Positions 17,564 to 24,320 of a DNA stretch of 36,540 nt are shown piece by piece. The translations under genes were made by a program, and so were the position numbers. The DNA comes from Syntrophales bacterium. GTDB lineage: Bacteria > Desulfobacterota > Syntrophia > Syntrophales > JADFWA01. The number at the start of each line of letters is the position of its first letter. Position 1 is the first letter of the stretch. The notes under the pieces are model-generated. The model worked only from the letters and a program-made list of their open reading frames with translations. It was not told the origin of the DNA and did no database searches. The DNA is taken from the NCBI GenBank assembly GCA_030655775.1, contig JAUSPI010000114.1:1-36540 (forward strand). Reading direction: 5' to 3'.

Positions 17564-17579
17564 TGGTATGATTTTTGCT
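17564..17579 (+). promoter_or_regulatory. Sigma-54 (-24/-12) promoter of the GltS-like operon
   Basis: TGGTATGATTTTTGCT matches the TGGCAC-N5-TTGCW consensus with GG at 17565-17566 and GC at 17577-17578, the exact 12-nt spacing. Only two positions of the -24 block differ. It is 44 nt upstream of the first start codon, giving a ~30-nt leader. The preceding 220 nt could hold enhancer sites, though the only paired element I see is a weak GCCGCCGG/CCGGTGGT near 17355-17382. Confidence 0.75.
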
Positions 17580-17622
17580 CAACCGTCAGATGTTCACGAA
17601 ACGCAGAGTAAAGGAGCCGACA

Positions 17623-17907
17623 ATGTCAGAAAACTTAAGACGCCTTGGACTTTGTATGACCTGCAATAATGCCCCGGACTGTATGTTTAAGCTGCCTAAC
17701 AAACCGGTCTTGTATTGCGAAGAGTTTGAAATTGACAGCGGCCCTTCGGTAGAGACCGCCGAACAAACCACGCCAGTAACTTATTCATTCGATGCTGAAA
17801 AAGAGTCATTAAAGTCTATGGGACTTTGCTGCAACTGCGAAAACCTAAAAACCTGTGGTTTTCCAAAACCTGAAGGCGGTGTTTGGCATTGCGAGGAGTA
17901 CCGATAA
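17623..17907 (+). CDS. Small tandem Cys-repeat protein (2 x CX2CX5CX11C)
   Basis: A 94-residue protein with two units of identical cysteine spacing: C11, C14, C20, C32 and C69, C72, C78, C90. Each unit reads LGLCxxCxNxxxC...CEEF/Y, so it looks like an internal duplication. Four cysteines per unit could bind one zinc or iron ion or an Fe-S cluster each. ATG 17623 follows AAGGAG by 6 nt. It is the first gene behind the sigma-54 promoter and ends 1 nt before the NuoE-like start, so it is very likely an accessory part, assembly factor or small electron carrier of this complex. I know no named family for it. Confidence 0.8.
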   Translation: MSENLRRLGLCMTCNNAPDCMFKLPNKPVLYCEEFEIDSGPSVETAEQTTPVTYSFDAEKESLKSMGLCCNCENLKTCGFPKPEGGVWHCEEYR

Positions 17908-17908
17908 A

Positions 17909-18799
17909 ATGAAACAAGACACTGCTATCTTGAACAGAGACAATATCTATGCGGAAGGAGAGATAGATTCGAAAGATATTTTAAGAATCCTGGAAAAGTA
18001 CGACCAGAACAGAGGCGGCCTTGTCGCTATCCTTGAAGAGATCCAGAGCAAATACGGTTATCTTCCTGAAACGGCGCTTAGAATAGTGAGCGAAAGGACC
18101 AGCCGTTCCCTGGTTGATATATATGGTGTCGCAACATTTTACAGGTTTTTTAGCTTGAAGCCTAAAGGTAAGCATCTTAGCTGTGTGTGTCTCGGCACTG
18201 CCTGCCACGTTCGGGGGGCACAAGGGGTTGTAGAGGAATTTGAGCAGCAACTCGGTATTAAAGCAGGCCAGACAACCGAAGATCAGGAATTTACACTGGA
18301 AACGGTAAATTGTTTAGGTGCCTGTGCTCTCGGCCCGGTGGTTGTTATTGATGGCCATTACTTTTCAAAAGTAGAAAGATCGAAAGTAAAACAACTGTTA
18401 GATCAAGGACGAAAAGGACTTGACAAGCTTGACATAGAAAAAGACGAGCGGATATTCCCTATCGACGTAAGATGTCCTCATTGCAACCAGAGTTTCAAGG
18501 ATGAGACTTTTATCATCGACGGCTATCCCTCACTCAAGATAAACGCTGCCATGGATCACAAGCAGGGCTGGATAAGAATGTCGAGTCTGTATGGTAGTTA
18601 TAATGTTTGCACTGAGCATGAAATTCCCGAAGATATGGTTGTTAGTTTTATTTGTCCGCATTGTGATTCGGAAATTCCAAGCACGTCGACTTGTTCGGAA
18701 TGCGAGGCGCCGATGATGCCAATGCCCGTTGAGGGTGGCGGTAGAATTAAAATTTGTGCACGACAGGGATGTAAAAACCGTATGTTGGATTTGGTTTAG
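17909..18799 (+). CDS. NuoE/HydC-like [2Fe-2S] subunit with C-terminal zinc-ribbon tail, module 2
   Basis: Of 296 residues, ~20-170 are a complete NuoE-like domain (YGVATFYRFF; [2Fe-2S] cysteines C94, C99, C135, C139). Residues ~175-296 are an extra domain rich in paired cysteines: CPHC (189-192), CPHC (249-252), CSEC (262-265) and CARQGC (283-288), suggesting two zinc-ribbon or rubredoxin-like sites. The usual subunit has about 155-180 residues, as in the paralogue at 6667. The tail may dock the neighbouring Cys-rich subunits or carry metal. ATG is 1 nt after the previous stop. Confidence 0.9.
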   Translation: MKQDTAILNRDNIYAEGEIDSKDILRILEKYDQNRGGLVAILEEIQSKYGYLPETALRIVSERTSRSLVDIYGVATFYRFFSLKPKGKHLSCVCLGTACHVRGAQGVVEEFEQQLGIKAGQTTEDQEFTLETVNCLGACALGPVVVIDGHYFSKVERSKVKQLLDQGRKGLDKLDIEKDERIFPIDVRCPHCNQSFKDETFIIDGYPSLKINAAMDHKQGWIRMSSLYGSYNVCTEHEIPEDMVVSFICPHCDSEIPSTSTCSECEAPMMPMPVEGGGRIKICARQGCKNRMLDLV

Positions 18800-18802
18800 A
18801 TT

Positions 18803-20710
18803 ATGAAACGAATGGGCGAGAATGGTTATGTGAAGCAATCGTTTGTGCAAGACACTGAAACGCTACGACTGTCTTCTGTAAGTGAGCTGAAAGAATTACG
18901 CAGTATACTTTTTGAAACCTTGGATGAAAACAAACCGCGCTTGGTGATTTGTGGTGGAACAGCTTGTCACGCAAGCGGCTCAAGCGGCATTATTCGAGTC
19001 GTAAAGAAATACATCATTGAAAAACGCCTGGTGGACAAAGTGGCGCTGAGGATTACCGGATGCCATGGATTCTGTGAGATGGGACCTTTTATTCTCACTG
19101 AGCCGCAACAGGCATTCTACGTACAAGTGGGACTCAGTGATGTTCCAAGGATTGTCGAGGCGTTGCTCTCGGACAAATACGTCGAAGACCTTCTCTGTCG
19201 GGATTCTAATACGGGCGAAAAATATTACAATCGTGACGATATTCCTTTCTTCAAGTATCAGCAACGTAGCATTTTAGGTCTGAACGAAAAGATAGACCCA
19301 ATTAGGATATACGATTACATCGTTCAGGGAGGGTACAGTGTTCTGGAGGATGTATTTTCGAAGCAAAATGCCGACTGGATAGTTCAGCAGGTTAAACGTT
19401 CTGGATTGCGCGGACGCGGTGGTGCTGGATTTCCTGCAGGGCTGAAATGGGAGATGCTGGCAAAACAATCCAGCGACGAAGGCAAATTTCTCGTCTGCAA
19501 TGCTGATGAAGGTGACCCTGGCGCCTATATGGACCGTAGCGTGCTTGAGGGCAATCCACACAGTATTATCGAAGGAATGGTCATTGGCGCTTATGGTACT
19601 CGGGCAACCGAAGGCATAGTGTATGTTCGAAATGAATATCCTCTTGCCGTTAAGCATTTGAAGATAGCTTTAAAACAGGCACAGGAACTGGGCCTTCTGG
19701 GTGACAATATACTTGGAACCGGTTTTTCATTTGACATCAAAATTGTCATAGGTGCCGGTGCATTTGTATGCGGTGAAGAAACGGCGCTGATACGGTCTAT
19801 CGAAGGGAAATTAGGTGAACCGCGTCAACGGCCGCCGTTCCCTGTTCAAAAAGGTATTGACGGTAAACCAACCGTAATTAACAACGTTGAAACCTGGGCA
19901 AATATCCCCTTAATTTTCAAATCAGGTGCGGATAAATTCGCAACGGTCGGGACTGAGAATAATACGGGCACAAAAATATTCAGCCTGGTCGGCAAAATCA
20001 AAAATACCGGTCTTGTCGAAGTACCCATGGGTATAACCGTCAAGGAAATAGTCTATGACATCGGTGGTGGGGCCGCAGGCAAGGCGGAACTTAAAGCGGT
20101 TCAGACAGGCGGCCCGTCCGGTGGTTGTATCCCCGCAAATATGTTCGACGTTTCTGTTGACTACGAAAGTTTGGCAGAGGTGGGATCAATTATGGGCTCC
20201 GGCGGTATGATTGTAATGGACGAAAATACCTGCATGGTTGATATCGCCAAATATTTTATGAATTTTCTCAAAGACGAGTCCTGTGGCAAATGTTTTACCT
20301 GCCGTAAAGGCACGCAGAGGATGTATGAGATTCTCGACGATATCTCAAACGGCAATGGATCACTTGAGCACATGGATCTTCTCAAAGAATTAGCAGAAGT
20401 GGTTAAGGATACGACGATGTGCGGTCTGGGACAAACCGCGTCGAATCCTGTTCTCTCTACTCTACGATATTTTACGGATGAATACATCGAACATATCGAA
20501 AAGAAGCATTGCCCTGCCGGAGTATGTAAGGCACTCATTACTTTCTCGATTAATGAAAACTGTGTGGGATGCCAGGTTTGTATCAAAGCCTGTCCAGAGG
20601 GGGCGATTACGGGAGAAAAGAAACAACGGCATGTTATCGATACCACCAAGTGCGTTAAATGCGGGGCATGCAGAAGTGTATGCAAAGTTGAAGCTGTGGA
20701 TGTTGTATAG
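18803..20710 (+). CDS. NuoF/HydB-like NADH-binding FMN Fe-S flavoprotein, module 2
   Basis: The 635-residue paralogue of the protein at 7128 has the same layout. The N-terminal [2Fe-2S] domain has C50, C55, C87 and C91. The FMN/NADH domain carries LRGRGGAGFPAGLKW, CNADEGDPGAYMD and GAFVCGEETALI. SLBB and a [4Fe-4S] motif ESCGKCFTCRKGT follow, and the protein ends in a two-cluster ferredoxin (CVGCQVCIKAC, CVKCGACRSVC). It is expected to oxidise or reduce NADH and exchange electrons with ferredoxin through its Fe-S chain. ATG 18803 starts 3 nt after the previous stop; ATG 18812 is an alternative start. Confidence 0.94.
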   Translation: MKRMGENGYVKQSFVQDTETLRLSSVSELKELRSILFETLDENKPRLVICGGTACHASGSSGIIRVVKKYIIEKRLVDKVALRITGCHGFCEMGPFILTEPQQAFYVQVGLSDVPRIVEALLSDKYVEDLLCRDSNTGEKYYNRDDIPFFKYQQRSILGLNEKIDPIRIYDYIVQGGYSVLEDVFSKQNADWIVQQVKRSGLRGRGGAGFPAGLKWEMLAKQSSDEGKFLVCNADEGDPGAYMDRSVLEGNPHSIIEGMVIGAYGTRATEGIVYVRNEYPLAVKHLKIALKQAQELGLLGDNILGTGFSFDIKIVIGAGAFVCGEETALIRSIEGKLGEPRQRPPFPVQKGIDGKPTVINNVETWANIPLIFKSGADKFATVGTENNTGTKIFSLVGKIKNTGLVEVPMGITVKEIVYDIGGGAAGKAELKAVQTGGPSGGCIPANMFDVSVDYESLAEVGSIMGSGGMIVMDENTCMVDIAKYFMNFLKDESCGKCFTCRKGTQRMYEILDDISNGNGSLEHMDLLKELAEVVKDTTMCGLGQTASNPVLSTLRYFTDEYIEHIEKKHCPAGVCKALITFSINENCVGCQVCIKACPEGAITGEKKQRHVIDTTKCVKCGACRSVCKVEAVDVV

Positions 20711-20725
20711 CTTTTTGAAAGGATA

Positions 20726-21406
20726 ATGATGATCAATCTTACTATAAACGGGCTGAATGTTGCAGTTGCGAAAGGCACTACCCTGCTCGAAGCGGCTAAG
20801 TTTTTGGGATTTCCGATTCCTACACTGTGTCACATGGAAGGTCTGTCGCCTTATGGTGCCTGCCGGTTGTGTATGGTGGAGATTGGAGAGGGGCCGAGAG
20901 CAAAATTGGTCTCCTCATGCACGTACCCGGCCGAGGAAGGGCTTAAAGTGCGAACAACGTCATCAAGGGTCCTTCGGGCACGCAAAATGATTCTGGAACT
21001 GCTGCTCGCTTCCTGTCCTCAATCCAAAACAATCCAGGACCTTGCTTCGGCACACGGTATTCGCCGGCAGCGTTTCAAGCAGGAGCACGAGGATTGCATC
21101 CTCTGCGGGCTTTGCGTCCGTACGTGCGAAGAGCAGATGATGGCAAAGGCCATCGGTTTTAGAAGCCGTGGCGAGAATAGAAGTATAGGCACACCGTTTG
21201 ATGCTAAATCGGATGTTTGCCGGCTATGTGGCGCTTGTATGTATGTATGTCCGGCCTGTCAGCTTCGATGTACTTACAACGAACCGGAAAAAGCAATTTG
21301 TGGAGGCTGCGCGAATCTGACCCCGCCATGCATCGAGAAAGAACAGTTTGACGATATGATGTGCTACATGGATCCCTGTGTGGCTTGTGAGATAAAGAAA
21401 GATTAA
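20726..21406 (+). CDS. Short HydA/NuoG-N-like Fe-S adaptor with extra C-terminal cysteines
   Basis: A 226-residue subunit with a [2Fe-2S] domain (C35, C46, C49, C65) and two [4Fe-4S] motifs (C124, C127, C130, C134; C165, C168, C171, C175). The His-Cys cluster motif found between these in HydA, HoxU and NuoG is absent; only C97 is there. No hydrogenase or molybdopterin domain follows. Instead the last 50 residues hold eight more cysteines (178, 182, 192, 195, 202, 213, 218, 221), enough for one or two more clusters. GAAAGGA (20717-20723) precedes ATG 20726; ATG 20729 is equally possible. It probably links the NuoEF pair to the FMN protein downstream. Confidence 0.88.
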   Translation: MMINLTINGLNVAVAKGTTLLEAAKFLGFPIPTLCHMEGLSPYGACRLCMVEIGEGPRAKLVSSCTYPAEEGLKVRTTSSRVLRARKMILELLLASCPQSKTIQDLASAHGIRRQRFKQEHEDCILCGLCVRTCEEQMMAKAIGFRSRGENRSIGTPFDAKSDVCRLCGACMYVCPACQLRCTYNEPEKAICGGCANLTPPCIEKEQFDDMMCYMDPCVACEIKKD

Positions 21407-21431
21407 CAAAAATAAAAAGGAGCAAAATAAA

Positions 21432-23021
21432 ATGGCACCTACGTTTTCGAAGGTAAACGCTTCGGCGGCGACTTTGACTAAAAACAGGACGGAAGGCTCG
21501 GTTGTTCCGGCTTCAGGTATGTGTGTTACCTGCGTTGATGGCTGCATAGGTATGTGCGAAATAGGCAAGAGTGCTTATCGGGGGCATGAAGTGATTTACC
21601 CGCAGCCGTTCGGAGTAATAACAACCGCCGCTGAGAAAACCTACCCGGTGGACTATTCGCACTTCAATATAATGGGAACCGTTGTTGGCGCCCAGGGGAT
21701 AGAGGCTGACAGCGATAAGGCTATCTTCCCCGCCGTTAACCTGGAAGTTGCCTTTGGTCATGATAACGGTATAAAGTTCCGTTATCCATGGATCATTCCC
21801 GGTATCGGTTCTACGAATATTGCCAAGAACAACTGGGAAGGTCTGGCTATCGGCTCCGCTTTGGCAGGAACCGGCCTGACTATTGGCGAGAATGTTGTTG
21901 GTATGGACCCCGAGTCTGTTTTTAAAGATGGTCGGGTGGTTGATACTGTCGACCTTAAACGTCGCGTTAAGCTCTATACAGATTACCAGCGGGACGGCTA
22001 CGGTGCAATCATTGTGCAGGCGAACGTTGAGGATACCCGGCTTAGCGTACAGGAATATGCAATCGAAAAACTTGGTGCCGAATGTGTGGAACTCAAATGG
22101 GGTCAGGGAGCCAAGGATATCGGCGGAGAAGTCAAAATCGGGGATATCAAAAAGGCACAACTGCTCCAGGAGCGCGGCTATATAGTGCTGCCGAATCCGA
22201 CAGACCCGGTTGTGATTAAAGCTTTTGAGAGGGGGGCTTTCAAGGAGTTTGAGCGGCATTCACGGGTAGGCATGGTGACTGAGGAATCATTTGCCAAACG
22301 GGTTGAAGAATTACGCAGTGCCGGGGCTAAATACATCTTCCTCAAAACCGGTGCCTATCGCCCGGCAGATCTGGCGAGGGCGGTTCTTTTTGCTACCAGA
22401 TATAAACTCGACCTTTTAACAGTCGATGGTGCGGGCGGCGGGACCGGCATGAGTCCCTGGCGTATGATGAATGAGTGGGGTATGCCTCCTGTTGAATTAC
22501 ACTCGCTTCTGTATCAATACGCCAAACGTCTTGCCGATAAGGGTGAACAAGTGCCTGCTCTGGCTCTGGCCGGCGGTTTTACCTTTGAAGACCAGATCTT
22601 CAAAGGACTTGCCCTTGGCGCTCCATTCGTGAAGCTCATAGGAATGGCCAGAGCCCCGATAGCCGCGGCGATGGTTGGTAAAACAATCGGACGTACAATT
22701 GATGAACACCAGATTCCGGTGTACATCGAGCGTTTTGGCAGTTCGAGAGACGATATATTTGTGACGGCAAGTCATCTGCGCACGGAATTAGGAGACGATG
22801 AATTCGAAAAACTTCCGGCTGGTGCTCTGGGGCTTTACACCTACTACGAGCGTCTTGCCCAGGGCTTGTCCCAGTTTCTGGCCGGCAGCCGAAAATTCGC
22901 TCTCAAATATATATCACGAGATGATATAGCAGCCCTGACACATAAGGCGGCAGACATCAGCGGGATTCAACACTTGATGGATGTGGATCGAGAAGAGGCT
23001 GAAAGAATTCTCGACAGTTGA
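21432..23021 (+). CDS. FMN-binding glutamate synthase-like protein (GltB central domain)
   Basis: The 529-residue protein matches the FMN/2-iminoglutarate domain of glutamate synthase (PF01645): LLTVDGAGGGTGMSPW, ALAGGFTFEDQIFKGLALGAPFVKLIGMAR. It lacks the glutaminase domain and the cysteine triplet that binds the 3Fe-4S cluster in GltB. A cysteine motif at the N-terminus (C31, C34, C38, C42; CVTCVDGCIGMC) may bind a [4Fe-4S] cluster instead. It is the last gene of the sigma-54 operon. Possible activities include ammonia-dependent glutamate formation or another FMN reaction; methylamine-glutamate methyltransferase subunits share the fold, so the substrate is open. A ribosome site AAAAGGAG lies 11 nt upstream. 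Confidence 0.88.
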   Translation: MAPTFSKVNASAATLTKNRTEGSVVPASGMCVTCVDGCIGMCEIGKSAYRGHEVIYPQPFGVITTAAEKTYPVDYSHFNIMGTVVGAQGIEADSDKAIFPAVNLEVAFGHDNGIKFRYPWIIPGIGSTNIAKNNWEGLAIGSALAGTGLTIGENVVGMDPESVFKDGRVVDTVDLKRRVKLYTDYQRDGYGAIIVQANVEDTRLSVQEYAIEKLGAECVELKWGQGAKDIGGEVKIGDIKKAQLLQERGYIVLPNPTDPVVIKAFERGAFKEFERHSRVGMVTEESFAKRVEELRSAGAKYIFLKTGAYRPADLARAVLFATRYKLDLLTVDGAGGGTGMSPWRMMNEWGMPPVELHSLLYQYAKRLADKGEQVPALALAGGFTFEDQIFKGLALGAPFVKLIGMARAPIAAAMVGKTIGRTIDEHQIPVYIERFGSSRDDIFVTASHLRTELGDDEFEKLPAGALGLYTYYERLAQGLSQFLAGSRKFALKYISRDDIAALTHKAADISGIQHLMDVDREEAERILDS

Positions 23022-23115
23022 AGTCGAGCAGATTTGTGCTTTAAAGAATAAAAGTTATCCAAATTTCTGTGAATGACATTATTTAAATGTAATTTAAGCT
23101 AACCTCCAGTATTTC

Positions 23116-23218
23116 GGGTCAATTGCAACAAAGGAAACCCTTGCATGTTTTGCTGCCGTTGGATCTCCCTTCCCGTCACCGATAAAGAGGCACTCATCAG
23201 GGTTGTAGCGAAATTCCT
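23116..23218. repeat. Copy 2 of 103-nt direct repeat (HAD gene fragment)
   Basis: It matches 13169-13271 at 99 of 103 positions in the same orientation. It is an isolated fragment encoding (minus strand) the FRYNPDECLFIGDGKGD piece of a HAD phosphatase, with no HAD sequence on either side. It lies 95 nt after the FMN-protein stop and 5 nt before the 40-nt palindrome. The rest of the 23022-23263 gap shows nothing else. Confidence 0.9.
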
Positions 23219-23222
23219 TAAC

Positions 23223-23262
23223 AGTCGGAGATTCCCCGCAACTTGTTGCGGGGAGCTTCAAT
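23223..23262. repeat. 40-nt palindromic repeat, copy A
   Basis: It contains the hairpin CCCCGCAAC-TT-GTTGCGGGG and is the perfect reverse complement (40 of 40) of 28159-28198. It sits 1 nt beyond the manA stop codon and may terminate the minus-strand operon. Confidence 0.9.
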
Positions 23263-23263
23263 G

Positions 23264-24301
23264 TTATTTTCGGGGTTGAAGAAAAACCTCTTGGAGGGAA
23301 ACTCCTGTTAAAAAATCTGTGTACTTACTTTGTGTCTTCAGCATTTTCGAGGGAATATCAGGAGATAATTTATAATCACAGCCGGCTGGAAGAAAGACAG
23401 TTTCACCTTTTTTCACATTAACTTCATCATAGCTACACCCGATGGTTAACCTGCCGTCGAGTATGGAAAAAATGGAGAAGTTATCAGGCACATTTTGGAC
23501 AGCTTCCTCGTTGATTTCCAGTAATTCAACAGCGAAATAAGGGCAATTAACCAGTACGGTTTTTTTGTTTTCGCCTTCATAAGTGGCAATTTCTTCGATC
23601 TTTTTGGTGTCAGTAGAAGAAAAGTTAATGACATCCAGTGCCTTTTCAATATGCAGCTCCCTTGGATTTCCCTTGTTGTCAACCCGGTCCCAGTCGTATA
23701 ATCGGTATGTGATATCGGAGTTCTGCTGGATTTCCGCCAGGACAATCCCGCGACCTATGGCGTGAACCGTTCCGGAAGGAATAAAAAAGGTATCTCCTCC
23801 CTTTACTGGAACCTTATTAAGGCAGCCTTCCAGAGACTTCTTTTCAAGAGCTTTGCTAATTTTTCCCCGTGTAACCCCTTCTTTCAAGCCCAGTATTATG
23901 CTTGCTCCAGGTTCTGCATGAAGGATATGCCACATCTCGTTCTTACCTGAATCTTCAGTATCTTCGTGGAGTGAAACGTATTTGTCATCCGGGTGGACCT
24001 GTACCGAAAGGGTATCCTGTGCATCGATAAATTTTATCAAGAGCGGAAACCTGCCATCTTCAACAGGTGATATTCCGTAAAGCTCGCAAGCCTCAAGCAG
24101 AGTCTTTCCCGCGAGGGGGCCGTTGGCAATGATGCTTTTTTCCTCAGGGCGGATGGTAAGCTCCCAGGATTCCCCGATAGGGACATCAGGCGGAAGATTT
24201 TTGCCGAGGAGCGTTTCCAGTCGTCTTCCTCCCCACGGCTTTTCCTTGAAAATAGGCTTGAGTATGAGAGGGTAGGGTGCAATGTTTTGTGTGTTTTCCA
24301 T
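23264..24301 (-). CDS. manA: Mannose-6-phosphate isomerase, class I
   Basis: A 345-residue cupin metalloenzyme converting fructose-6-phosphate and mannose-6-phosphate. It has the short-form type I pattern: KPWGGRRLE near the N-terminus, zinc ligands in SVQVHPDD (~105) and KNEMW (~122), and the IPSGTVHAIG motif (~175-185), with the active-site Arg in ITYRLYDWDR. It is the last gene of the minus-strand operon, 19 nt after the Memo gene. With manC it supplies GDP-mannose; phosphomannomutase is not in the window. Confidence 0.93.
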   Translation of the reverse strand: MENTQNIAPYPLILKPIFKEKPWGGRRLETLLGKNLPPDVPIGESWELTIRPEEKSIIANGPLAGKTLLEACELYGISPVEDGRFPLLIKFIDAQDTLSVQVHPDDKYVSLHEDTEDSGKNEMWHILHAEPGASIILGLKEGVTRGKISKALEKKSLEGCLNKVPVKGGDTFFIPSGTVHAIGRGIVLAEIQQNSDITYRLYDWDRVDNKGNPRELHIEKALDVINFSSTDTKKIEEIATYEGENKKTVLVNCPYFAVELLEINEEAVQNVPDNFSIFSILDGRLTIGCSYDEVNVKKGETVFLPAGCDYKLSPDIPSKMLKTQSKYTDFLTGVSLQEVFLQPRK

Positions 24302-24320
24302 TATTCCATATAATGCAGAT

